From Spirochaetota bacterium (GTDB lineage: Bacteria > Spirochaetota > UBA4802 > UBA5550): a stretch of 34,631 nt of DNA. The first letter of the stretch is position 1, and each line of letters starts with the position of its first letter. The stretch is taken from positions 1 through 34,631 of the forward strand of contig JAFGJK010000064.1 of the NCBI GenBank assembly GCA_016929135.1, given 5' to 3'. This document shows positions 1 through 6,952 of the stretch, piece after piece. A program made the position numbers and the translations under genes. Under the pieces are notes generated by a model, which was not told the origin of the DNA, did not search any database, and saw only the letters and a program-made list of their open reading frames with translations.

Positions 1-145
1 CCTGTTCCCTTTCCTTTGTTCCGGGTGATTGAGAACAGGATATAGCCATCTCCTGCTTCGTATGCCGGGCATGGAGGCCCCAATGCCCGACGAGGCAGGA
101 TGCCGACAGGAGGGCCAACACAGTTTATTGTGTTGTGCGGCTATC
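1..145 (+). ncRNA. Candidate structured RNA / leader, class unknown
   Basis: No convincing gene is seen here, but the segment folds well by hand. Arms 1-7 and 33-39 are complementary (CCTGTTC/GAACAGG). A closing stem ATAGCC (42-47) pairs with GGCTAT (139-144). Inside it, 51-61 pairs with 90-100 (11 bp, one G-U) and continues after a 4-nt bulge as CGGGCAT (66-72) with ATGCCCG (83-89). A third hairpin pairs AACACA (117-122) with TGTGTT (129-134). The apical loop GGCCC (76-80) can also pair with GGGCC (112-116), a possible pseudoknot. The segment lies about 140 nt ahead of a secreted-protein gene, so a cis-regulatory leader is possible. It does not match a riboswitch class I recognise. The strand is inferred from the downstream gene. 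Confidence 0.4.
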
Positions 146-285
146 ATAACAACCTGTATGTTAAGAAGTAGCATTAATATTTTCATGCGCTTATTCAAAA
201 AATCCTGTTTTTTTTTTAGAACCATCGCCGAAATAATCTGTCAGTACAATATATGAAAGTTATTACCAGGAGAGGTGATCGAACA

Positions 286-789
286 ATGAAAAGAACGGTT
301 ATGATACTGTCGTGTTGTATGCTCACAATAGTACTTCATGAAAAGATCAGGGCCTCCGTGTGGATAAGCGAGCAAGGCATGTATGAAAACAACGACATAA
401 CGTTTCTCGTAGCCTACAACCATGGAAACAGCACGCCGATACAAGGGAAAGACGGGAAGGTCTTATGGAGCTTTTTCAATGACGTCTCTTTTCAGATTAC
501 CGCCAAGGAAGGTTGCTCGATTCACGATGAAACTCATGTCGTCTTCAATGACAGGCCCTGGGTCTTCAAGGCACAAAATGTCGATAATTCATTTTATCAC
601 CAAGGGCACATAGAAATGAATAACACCATTCTTACTGACGGATCAATAATCAAGCTTGTATACAGGATCAGTGAAAAGGGATCGGCTGATGTCCATTCCA
701 TACGATCCGTGACAAAGGTATTCAGGGCAAAACGTGAAAAAGATGAAGGCACCAGGAACAAAAAACTCATCCTGGAAGAGATGCAGTAG
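286..789 (+). CDS. Small secreted protein of unknown function
   Basis: The product is 167 residues. Start 286 is preferred over the in-frame ATG at 253 because a strong ribosome binding site (AGGAGAGGTGA, 268-278) precedes it. Residues 1-24 form a signal peptide (KR, then a hydrophobic stretch MILSCCMLTIVL), so export is expected. The mature part is rich in beta-prone, polar segments with aromatic residues (VWIS, VLWSFFNDVSFQI, RPWVFKA) and ends in a highly charged tail (AKREKDEGTRNKK). I do not recognise a family. It lies alone on the plus strand, downstream of a T10 run (208-217) and the structured segment 1-145, and converges on the PP-loop gene with a 40-bp gap. Its base composition is A+T-rich like its neighbours. 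It is a real gene by its start signals, but the function is not assignable. Confidence 0.7.
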   Translation: MKRTVMILSCCMLTIVLHEKIRASVWISEQGMYENNDITFLVAYNHGNSTPIQGKDGKVLWSFFNDVSFQITAKEGCSIHDETHVVFNDRPWVFKAQNVDNSFYHQGHIEMNNTILTDGSIIKLVYRISEKGSADVHSIRSVTKVFRAKREKDEGTRNKKLILEEMQ

Positions 790-829
790 TACGGTATTTT
801 AAAATTATCGATTAAATGAAGCGGAATGA

Positions 830-2227
830 TCAGAAATGTATTCCACCGCCGCTGCAGGAACGAATCTTCGACAACATTGAATCGATGATTTTCCTGTTGC
901 GCCTGTACAATGGGCGGAGAAAGCGGCGTTCATGAATGCCGAACACCGTCCTCGCCATGGAGCTGAAATCCTCTTTTGTGTCGGGAACAGCGTCATACCC
1001 CAGCGCGCTGATCAGGGGATGGCGATGACCGTGCGCGCGCGCCATACGGCATGCCAGACGCTCCTCCCGGCCGGTAAATTCTCGGTACTCGTCCCGTCGA
1101 TGGTGCCTGTTCAGCGCATTGAAGTGCTTCATCAATTTTTTTCCCGCCATGGAGCGGCGGAATCCCATTTCTTCCGTATTTTCATCCAGCGCGAGCGAAA
1201 AGAGGTATGCACGCGCGCACCTGTCGCAGTTGTGGCACCAAAGCCTGTGGCGCGTCAGTTCCATGTCGCAGCTGATCCTCAATTTTGAAAGCTCCGGAAA
1301 ATGCTCGTGCAGGAGATAATGGATGGCAAAATCGCCGAGCCCGTCGATAAGATTGACCACCGACACCGTTCCGCCTGTGGCAAAGGCCGCCATGGAGCGC
1401 ATGATATCAGTGGCGCGCCTGCTCTGCATAAAGCGCTGGGGGGCGATGATGCCGGTCCGGTGAAGATACGTCAGCGTGTTCAGCAGTTCGTTGTTCAAGA
1501 CGATGTGCCGCGCGCTATAATATTCGCACAGGGGGAGCATCGCCAGCAGGTGAATGAAGTGTGCCGAAACCTGGTACAGGCGCGTCTCGGGAACGCCGAT
1601 CACCTCATAATCGGACAACAGCTGTATTTCATTATAGACGTGCCGCATCTCCAGCCCGGTAATGCGGGCCAGGTCGTCCTCCCGCGCCGTTTTCATTTTC
1701 CACGCCCTGGGAAGCATGAACTCGTTTATTGACACGGGCACGACATCACATCCCATTCGCATCAACAGGGCAAGGCTTAACAGGCTGTCCTTTCCGAAAC
1801 TGAACGGGATTACCACGGTGCGCCCCCCGCGGTGACGAGGCCAATCTACGGTTGCGGCGGTGCGGCCCATAAAGGTGCGGCGAATACCCCTCCATCGCGT
1901 TATTATGGAAAGGGGATCTTCATCATGTACGGCTTCCGTCATGTTGGGTACTGCGTGTTCGAAGCAGAAATTATACAGACGCAAGAACCGGGGCTGTCCC
2001 GTGGAATAGGTCGCTTCGGGAGACTGGGTCAGCAGCGGGATTGCCAGGGTCGCCGCATAGGCGATTTCGTTGAGGAGAAATTCTTTTGACGAAAAACTGT
2101 CCCAGATTTCTTCGGGAAACTGCAATTCATAAGGAACCGCGATGGACAATTCCCCATGGAGTTCAACCGCGATTCCCCTTGCGGTCAGCCGGGCATCTAC
2201 ATGCAATGGGCTATACGTCTGACACAA
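830..2227 (-). CDS. PP-loop (ATP pyrophosphatase-type) protein with Cys cluster
   Basis: The product is about 465 residues. A PP-loop signature (VVIPFSFGKDSLLSLAL, SFGKDS at about 143-148) marks the adenylating superfamily that includes QueC/ExsB, TilS and asparagine synthetase; these activate a carboxylate or carbonyl with ATP, releasing AMP or PPi. A cysteine cluster CHNCDRC (C331, C334, C337) follows, possibly a zinc or Fe-S site. The N-terminal 120 residues are not recognised. The start is TTG (2225-2227), 6 bp after the stop of the small secreted peptide at 2234, so the two are probably co-transcribed; the ribosome binding site is weak, and the first internal Met is around residue 96, too late. 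Possible relatives include MurL-type UDP-MurNAc-peptide epimerases, which also use ATP to AMP chemistry, but that is a guess. The substrate is unknown. Confidence 0.7.
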   Translation of the reverse strand: MCQTYSPLHVDARLTARGIAVELHGELSIAVPYELQFPEEIWDSFSSKEFLLNEIAYAATLAIPLLTQSPEATYSTGQPRFLRLYNFCFEHAVPNMTEAVHDEDPLSIITRWRGIRRTFMGRTAATVDWPRHRGGRTVVIPFSFGKDSLLSLALLMRMGCDVVPVSINEFMLPRAWKMKTAREDDLARITGLEMRHVYNEIQLLSDYEVIGVPETRLYQVSAHFIHLLAMLPLCEYYSARHIVLNNELLNTLTYLHRTGIIAPQRFMQSRRATDIMRSMAAFATGGTVSVVNLIDGLGDFAIHYLLHEHFPELSKLRISCDMELTRHRLWCHNCDRCARAYLFSLALDENTEEMGFRRSMAGKKLMKHFNALNRHHRRDEYREFTGREERLACRMARAHGHRHPLISALGYDAVPDTKEDFSSMARTVFGIHERRFLRPLYRRNRKIIDSMLSKIRSCSGGGIHF

Positions 2228-2233
2228 TCGATA

Positions 2234-2485
2234 TCACGCGACTTCACCGGGACCGAATCGCTTGATTAATTGTTTCTGCCCCAACTTGCCCTTATTTCTC
2301 ATATTAGTTGCCTTCACAGGTTCTGCCTGTTTTTTGGTGCCCGTCACAGAAGCCTTCTTGGTGTTGATTTTTACTTCTTTTGCAACTTCATCATTGGCAA
2401 ATGTCTGAATCGTCTGATTGTGGACCATCAGCATGGCAAAGAACGCGGTAACAGTTGAAATACAGGCAACCAGTATTTTTTTCAT
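2234..2485 (-). CDS. Small secreted basic peptide
   Basis: The product is 83 residues. The start is secure: AAGGAG lies 7-8 nt upstream of the ATG at 2485. Residues 1-30 are a classic signal peptide (MKKILV, then a hydrophobic core VTAFFAMLMV), with likely cleavage near TFA-ND. The mature part is short, lysine-rich and low in complexity (KKASVTGTKKQAEPVK), ending in KRFGPGEVA. No family is recognised. It is followed after 6 bp by the PP-loop gene on the same strand, so the pair probably forms an operon. One possibility is that the secreted peptide is functionally linked to the enzyme, but nothing in the sequence proves this. A hairpin with a T-run in its leader (2528-2561) suggests transcription attenuation. 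Confidence 0.65.
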   Translation of the reverse strand: MKKILVACISTVTAFFAMLMVHNQTIQTFANDEVAKEVKINTKKASVTGTKKQAEPVKATNMRNKGKLGQKQLIKRFGPGEVA

Positions 2486-2522
2486 GGAACACTCTCCTTA
2501 AAGATATTTATGTGCGCTTCTA

Positions 2523-2561
2523 AAAACAGGAGTATCAATAAATATCATATTGATTACTCCT
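2523..2561 (-). terminator. Leader hairpin with T-run (attenuator candidate)
   Basis: Arms 2528-2539 (AGGAGTATCAAT) and 2549-2561 are complementary with one bulged base and a 9-nt spacer. Read on the minus strand the stem is followed by GTTTTTAG, the layout of an intrinsic terminator. It lies 40-75 nt upstream of the start codon at 2485, inside the presumed leader, and no minus-strand gene lies upstream. It may therefore be an attenuator, or an operator palindrome. Confidence 0.4.
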
Positions 2562-2865
2562 TCTTTATCAGTCCCGATACACTGTTCAACCGGTATTGAA
2601 TCGGGATACCTCAAGGGAATATCCAAAATTGTGATGACTGTAACAGGTGGTTTTACGGCGTGCAAGGATTTTTTTGTTTCCCGTAAAATTCATTACAACC
2701 TATGAATATCCTGTATATTGATGTAGCGAATACGAAAAATTATAGACAGGAAAAATTCTGCATCGCAATAGTATTACAAATAGAATGACCGTTGGAAATG
2801 GGAGACATCCAGTTTTTAAGCGTGTTTCATATATTAATATCTTATAGGAAATTAATACATTATCT
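2562..2865. other. Intergenic region between divergent genes
   Basis: No gene is seen. It is A+T-rich and must carry the promoter of the SET gene (plus) and that of the small secreted peptide (minus). An interrupted inverted repeat lies at 2572-2606: TCCCGA (2572-2577) with TCGGGA (2601-2606), and inside it TTCAA (2585-2589) with TTGAA (2596-2600). It could be an operator or the 5' end of a leader. No clear -35/-10 pair was identified. Confidence 0.4.
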
Positions 2866-3414
2866 ATGAGTATTAAAAAAGACTGGAGAAGTCCCAAAAT
2901 TGATATTCGCACAAGCCCGGTTGAAGGACGGGGCATGTTTGCCAACTCTCTCATTACACCGGGGGAAAAAGTCGTCGTCTGGGATGGCGAATATACTGAT
3001 GAGGTAGGGGCGATTGAAGCACGGGGGAAAAACATGCTGGTCATGCAATGGGACGATGACCTTTACAGCTACGAAGTCAGCGGCACCGATGACGGCTACT
3101 TCATCAACCATTCCTGCGACCCTAACGTATGGATGATTGATGCCCACACGCTGGTGGCGAGAAGAGATATAAAGACAGGTGAAGAATTAATGGCCGACTA
3201 TGCCCTGTGGGAGGCTGATGAAAATTATCTGTCCGAATGGCACTGCATGTGCGGTTCGCCCATATGCCGCGGCCGGGTCACCGGAAAAGACTGGAAAAAC
3301 ATCGAGTTGCAAGAACGCTACAAGGGACACTTTTCTCCCCTCCTGAATAAACGTATACTGAGATTAAGAGTAAATGTAAAAAAAGAATGGCGGGAATTAT
3401 TTCACATCCCTTAA
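2866..3414 (+). CDS. SET-domain protein (putative protein lysine methyltransferase)
   Basis: The product is 182 residues and fills a minimal SET domain. Visible motifs are the N-terminal VEGRGMFA turn (about 19-26), the S-adenosylmethionine/pseudoknot motif NHSCDPN (about 84-90), GEELMADY (about 106-113) and a Cys-containing post-SET segment CMCGSPICRG (about 126-135) typical of zinc-binding post-SET tails. Known family members transfer methyl groups from S-adenosylmethionine to lysine side chains; SET genes occur sporadically in bacteria. The substrate is unknown: a DNA-binding or ribosomal protein, or an exported effector. No signal peptide is seen. The ATG at 2866 is the only plausible start; its ribosome binding site is weak (AGGAA at 2847-2850). 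The gene stands alone next to a decayed livM gene, in A+T-rich DNA, consistent with acquisition by transfer. Confidence 0.88.
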   Translation: MSIKKDWRSPKIDIRTSPVEGRGMFANSLITPGEKVVVWDGEYTDEVGAIEARGKNMLVMQWDDDLYSYEVSGTDDGYFINHSCDPNVWMIDAHTLVARRDIKTGEELMADYALWEADENYLSEWHCMCGSPICRGRVTGKDWKNIELQERYKGHFSPLLNKRILRLRVNVKKEWRELFHIP

Positions 3415-3469
3415 CAAGCTGTATCGGGTTGTGGAAATCTGCATCATTACACCTTTCTCTTTCGCTTCG

Positions 3470-4020
3470 CGCGCCGTCATCGCAGGCAGAAAGGCCGTGG
3501 CCCGGGCTTTGTGGCCATCGTGGCGGGCCCTATTGTACCACCGCCACGCTGGCCTTCGGCCAGGCCATTATGCACATAATCGGCCACACGGACGTTTTCG
3601 GAGGCCGCAGAGGCTTGAAGCGCCCCCTCGCTGACCGAGAAGATACCGCAGCTGGGCTGGAACTTTATGCTGGGCACCGATTTAAGCAGGTAATATCTCA
3701 TCCTCATCGTGACCATATTCATGGTTCTGGGGGTCATCAATATGCTGAAGGCAAAATTGAGCGGGGCTGTTGTGTCGATACGGGACAGCGGAATCGCTGC
3801 CGAGGCGATCGGCATCAACCTCACCATCTACAAGACCCTTCCCTTTGCGGGGACGTATTTTCCGAAGGTACCGCGGGCGGACTTCACGCCTTTGTGCTGA
3901 GGTTCTTTGACCCGGTCACGTTCAACATGCTCTTGTCGATTATCATTCTGGTGATGATCGTCCTGGGAGGGCTTGGGTCCATCATGGGCTAAATTGTGGG
4001 CGCCGCCTTTATCACGTACC
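3470..4020 (+). pseudogene. livM: Degraded branched-chain amino acid ABC permease (livM remnant)
   Basis: Pieces of a LivM permease can be read in order but in different frames. First comes TTATLAFGQAIMHII (about 3536-3580), matching the LivM TLAFGEIIR region. Next is VVSIRDSGIAAEAIGINLTI followed by YKTLPFA (about 3767-3849), the cytoplasmic-loop signature of LivM (RDSEIAAEAMGIN). After a frame change GTAGGLHAFVLRFFDPVTF and then LLSIIILVMIVLGGLGSIMG (about 3870-3990) match the C-terminal part, ending in an in-frame TAA before IVGAAFITYQN. The product would have been the inner-membrane permease of a leucine/isoleucine/valine importer. No livH, livG, livF or livK is present in the window. At least one frameshift and one stop show it is dead. 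No transposon ends are visible around it. Confidence 0.8.
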
Positions 4021-4159
4021 AAAATTTAAGAGAGGACTGTGACCGGCACTTCGGCGTGGTTCCACCATGGGGTTGCGGCCGATAATATCCATTCTATCCC
4101 ATGAACGCCCCTGTATAGTCATGCGGAGATGGGATGGTGAGGAATCGAGGTGGCAGTTT

Positions 4160-5233
4160 TCATCCGGTTTTTTCTGAACTGTCAAGATAGTGCGTGTGGT
4201 AGAGCTGTACGAGTGTTAGAAATACTATTCCGATCAATGGCCCGTAGAAGATACCCAGTATGCCGAAGAAGCTCATGCCGCCTATGATGCATAAAAGAAT
4301 AAAAAGGGAGTTGCTTTTAATGCGCTGCCCTATGAAACGGGGCTTGAACCAATTCTCCACAATCAGGGATATGGCCGTGCAATAGACAAAAAGAATAATC
4401 GCTGTCCAGGTTTTACCGATGAATGCGAGAAATAGTACGGCGGGAATGTATACGAGCGATATGCCCACAAGAGGAATAAATGCAAGAAAGGTCATTATTA
4501 CCGTCCAGAGAATAACGGAAGGAATCCCCGCGATCCAGAAACCAAAGCCTGCCATCACTCCCTGAATAAGTCCTCCCAGTCCGTTGCATACTATGGTGAC
4601 GTAGTTCATCTGGTTAAAGTTTTCCAGAAGAAGCTGCTCCTGGTCATCAGGGAGCGGTGAGAGTTTGAATACGAACGCCTTGAGTTTATCCCCCTGGGAG
4701 AATAGGGTAAAAATGATGAGCAGCATGATTATAAAATCGAACAGGAAACCAAGAACGTTGGATATCCAGCTGTTGATGATCCTAAGCACATATCCCGAGA
4801 ACTGCTGGGCATAGGAGGTAATCCCGGCGCGAAGGGCGTTGAGATCCCAGTCAATACCGATTTCAGAGAGAAATGAAGTGAAAGCCGCATAGAGCCTGTT
4901 TTCAGGAGTGAATAGACCGGTGAACTCCTCGGTGAAGAAATAGTCCTTTGCGTCGTTATAAAGTGCTATTGATTCTTTTGAAAGAGCCATAATAATGAAG
5001 ACGGAGGGAATGAAAACTATAAGAACAATGATCACAGTGGTGAGTATTGATGCGATATTTCTGGATACTTTGGGAATTCTGGAGATTCGCAGGAAAAGGG
5101 GATAGAATGAACCCGCTATTATTCCCCCGAATATGATCGGATGAACTATGGGTTTCATCATGAAGGCGAGCATTAGCAGCAGTGCAATAAAAAGAATGTA
5201 GAAGAAAATTTTCGCGTTGGAAGTCCGGTTCAA
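4160..5233 (-). CDS. AI-2E family transporter (PerM/YdiK-type permease)
   Basis: The product is 357 residues, the usual length of the family. It has about seven to eight hydrophobic helices: a pair at the N-terminus (IFFYILFIALLLMLAFMM and PIIFGGIIAGSFYP), one around 60-85, a long soluble segment (about 90-150), then a C-terminal block with the conserved GLIQGVMAGFGFWIAG, FIPLVG and GGMSFFGILGIFYGPLIG motifs of AI-2E-type proteins. Family members are inner-membrane exporters assigned to autoinducer-2 or to sodium/proton exchange; the actual substrate cannot be read from sequence. The start is TTG (5231-5233), supported by GGAGG 8 nt upstream. It is a single gene facing the livM remnant, in A+T-rich DNA. 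Confidence 0.88.
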   Translation of the reverse strand: MNRTSNAKIFFYILFIALLLMLAFMMKPIVHPIIFGGIIAGSFYPLFLRISRIPKVSRNIASILTTVIIVLIVFIPSVFIIMALSKESIALYNDAKDYFFTEEFTGLFTPENRLYAAFTSFLSEIGIDWDLNALRAGITSYAQQFSGYVLRIINSWISNVLGFLFDFIIMLLIIFTLFSQGDKLKAFVFKLSPLPDDQEQLLLENFNQMNYVTIVCNGLGGLIQGVMAGFGFWIAGIPSVILWTVIMTFLAFIPLVGISLVYIPAVLFLAFIGKTWTAIILFVYCTAISLIVENWFKPRFIGQRIKSNSLFILLCIIGGMSFFGILGIFYGPLIGIVFLTLVQLYHTHYLDSSEKTG

Positions 5234-5370
5234 GAATTAGGCCTCCGGGGGAAACGTTCCGGTTATGTCGTTGTCTTTGTGTTGCGCATATGACCGACAC
5301 TTTTTCTTTGATCGATATCCAGGCATTGTGTACGCATACTAGAATATTTCAAGTTTTAATTCCATCATAG

Positions 5371-5697
5371 TCACTTCACCGCGATACCCGAGGCGGCCAC
5401 CCATCCCTTGTCGCCGTCCTCGAATTCGATGAAATAGGCGTTACCGGCCTTGTTGGCTATGGTGCCGGGGTAGAACCTTCCGTCGTTCCATTTCGCCGCC
5501 ACCTTCGCGCCGGGCTGGAGGTTCAGCGGCACAAGGCTTGCCGAATCGAGGACCGCGCTGTCGTTGTCCGCGAAAACCACCCGGTACCTGCTCCCGTCCT
5601 GTGCCTGTTCTATCTCCACCACCGTGGCGATGAAATGCGCCTTTGCCCGCTCCCAGAAAGCCAGCACCTCGTCGCCGACGTTGTAAAAGGATTCCAT
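5371..5697 (-). CDS. Small tandem Tudor-like/agenet protein
   Basis: The product is 108 residues. The ATG at 5697 is chosen over upstream in-frame starts because GGGAGGTGGAG precedes it directly and homology-like sequence begins there. Two similar beta-barrel modules are seen. The first is VGDEVLAFWERAKAHFIATV with YRVVFADNDSAVL and SLVPL (residues about 7-57). The second is PGAKVAAKWNDGRFYPGTI with YFIEFEDGDKGWV and GIAV (about 59-107). This G-x-V-x-A-x-W, F-Y-x-G-T-I, F-x-D-G-D pattern is that of Tudor/agenet folds, which bind methylated or charged peptides in eukaryotes and are uncharacterised in bacteria. No signal peptide is seen, so it is cytoplasmic. It is a single gene. The SET-domain gene 2 kb away makes a methyl-reader role tempting but unproven. 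Confidence 0.7.
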   Translation of the reverse strand: MESFYNVGDEVLAFWERAKAHFIATVVEIEQAQDGSRYRVVFADNDSAVLDSASLVPLNLQPGAKVAAKWNDGRFYPGTIANKAGNAYFIEFEDGDKGWVAASGIAVK

Positions 5698-5957
5698 GTC
5701 TCCACCTCCCCTGTGTGCGGTATCGAGGTTCAAACCGGCTCGAGTCTCTCTAAGGGGAGAGTAACCGGGTTTCCGGAAAACACAAGGATTTTTTATGTTC
5801 AGGCAGTACACGCGGGCATCCTGAGATGGAATATGCAATGATTCCATCCCTACAACGGCTGTGTCCGGCAACAGGCATTTCCAGTGGTTGTAACATAAAG
5901 TTTAGAGTTCGTGACAATTTTTCTTTTTTTTTCAATTTCGTAATAAAAGGTTGGAAA

Positions 5958-5976
5958 TTTAACATTTCCGTAACAT
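5958..5976. promoter_or_regulatory. Direct-repeat operator, TTTAACAT-N4-GTAACAT (copy 1)
   Basis: TTTAACAT (5958-5965) and GTAACAT (5970-5976) repeat with an 11-bp period, one helical turn. The same pattern with the same spacing recurs at 13893-13911. The layout resembles PhoP/PhoB-family (OmpR-type) boxes such as TTAACA direct repeats. It lies about 28 bp upstream of the candidate nfn -35 element, a position suited to an activator. Confidence 0.45.
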
Positions 5977-6003
5977 GAAGGGATGGCACTATTCCATTTT
6001 GTA

Positions 6004-6031
6004 TTTACAGATGGAATCGGCGCACTAGAAT
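6004..6031 (+). promoter_or_regulatory. Candidate promoter of the nfn operon
   Basis: TTTACA (6004-6009) and TAGAAT (6026-6031) are separated by 16 bp, a fair sigma-70-type pair about 70 nt upstream of the nfnA start. A separate TTGACA at 6031-6036 lacks a good -10 partner. The inverted repeat 5991-6017 overlaps the -35 side and could hold a repressor. Confidence 0.35.
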
Positions 6032-6097
6032 TGACAAAACCGATGGGGGCGTGCCAGTTCGAGATGATAGATCATGCCCCCCGATATGGAGCTGCCG

Positions 6098-6952
6098 ATG
6101 CATACGATACAGAGTAATGAATTATTGAGCCCCACCGTGGGGAAGATGGTGGTGGATGCCCCCTACGTGGCCGAGCACCGCAAGGCTGGCCAGTTCATAA
6201 TACTCCGTATCGACGAGTACGGGGAACGTGTCCCCCTTACCATCGCCGATGCGGACAGGGGTGCGGGCACCATCACCCTCTACTACCAGATCGTGGGGAC
6301 CAGCACGCACAAGCTCTCGCAGCTGAAAAAGGGGGACTCCCTGAAGGACGTCGCCGGGCCCCTGGGCCATCCCACGGAGATCAAAAAGTACGGCACCGCG
6401 GTGTGCGTCGGCGGGGGGATCGGCATCGCCCCCCTCTATCCCATCGTGGGGGCCCTGAAGGAGGCGGGCAACCGCGTGGTGGTGATCATCGGCGCCAGGA
6501 ACAGGGATCTGCTGATACTGGAGAAGGAGCTTGGTGTACTGGCCACCGAGATCGTGGTGTGCACCGACGACGGAAGCCACGGGAAGAAGGGCTTCGTCAC
6601 CGACGCCCTGAAGGAGGTCGCCGGCCGGGAGAAGGTGGACCTGGTGGTGGCCATCGGCCCTGTGCCCATGATGAAGGCGGTGAGCGAGCTCACCAGGGGC
6701 ATGGCGATCAGGACCATGGTGAGCCTCAACTCGATCATGGTGGACGGAACCGGCATGTGCGGCGGCTGCAGGGTCAGTGTCGGCGGCGAGAAGAAGTTCA
6801 CCTGCGTGGACGGGCCCGAGTTCGACGGTCATCAGGTGGATTTCGCGGAGCTCATGGAGCGGCTCGGGGCATATCGCTCCGAAGAGAAGCTATCATATGA
6901 CGCACACAGACACAAATGCAAACTAGACGGGGTATTGAACGATGGCAGGTAG
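6098..6952 (+). CDS. nfnA: NfnA-type ferredoxin:NADP+ oxidoreductase small subunit
   Basis: The product is 284 residues. It has an N-terminal ferredoxin-reductase FAD domain with the flavin motif RVPLT (44-48), a NAD(P)-binding domain with CVGGGIGIAPLYP (103-115), and a C-terminal [2Fe-2S] site C221-x2-C224 with C236; D216 could be the fourth ligand, as recalled for Thermotoga NfnA. With NfnB it forms the cytoplasmic flavin-based bifurcating enzyme linking NADH and reduced ferredoxin to NADPH. Alone, the fold is shared with PyrK and sulfide dehydrogenase subunit B, but the glutamate-synthase-like partner immediately downstream favours NfnA. ATG 6098 is chosen over 6074 and 6086 because GGAG lies 6 nt upstream. 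It overlaps nfnB by 11 bp and opens a four-gene operon. Confidence 0.9.
   Translation: MHTIQSNELLSPTVGKMVVDAPYVAEHRKAGQFIILRIDEYGERVPLTIADADRGAGTITLYYQIVGTSTHKLSQLKKGDSLKDVAGPLGHPTEIKKYGTAVCVGGGIGIAPLYPIVGALKEAGNRVVVIIGARNRDLLILEKELGVLATEIVVCTDDGSHGKKGFVTDALKEVAGREKVDLVVAIGPVPMMKAVSELTRGMAIRTMVSLNSIMVDGTGMCGGCRVSVGGEKKFTCVDGPEFDGHQVDFAELMERLGAYRSEEKLSYDAHRHKCKLDGVLNDGR

Larger units (their letters stand above)
5698..6097. other. Divergent intergenic region at composition boundary
   Basis: No gene is seen in these 400 bp. The middle (5880-6010) is very A+T-rich. It holds a direct repeat at 5958-5976, another GTAACAT at 5890-5896, an inverted repeat GGAAAT/ATTTCC (5953-5958 and 5964-5969) and an inverted repeat ATTCCAT/ATGGAAT (5991-5997 and 6011-6017). 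It serves the tandem Tudor gene on the minus strand and the nfn operon on the plus strand. Confidence 0.5.

Noticed and set aside
208..217. T10 run as intrinsic terminator or phase-variable tract
   Set aside because: The preceding A6 gives only an A-T hairpin, too weak for a terminator, and the tract is outside coding sequence with no visible promoter spacing to alter.
29..256. 75-codon frame at the left edge
   Set aside because: No ribosome binding site, no protein-like composition, and it covers the structured stems and a T10 run.
3415..4160. Several short plus- and minus-strand frames between the SET gene and the AI-2E gene
   Set aside because: They are fragments or shadows of the livM remnant and lack start signals.
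6031..6059. TTGACA at 6031 as the main nfn promoter
   Set aside because: At 17 bp the -10 would be CCAGTT, a poor match; TTTACA/TAGAAT just upstream is better.
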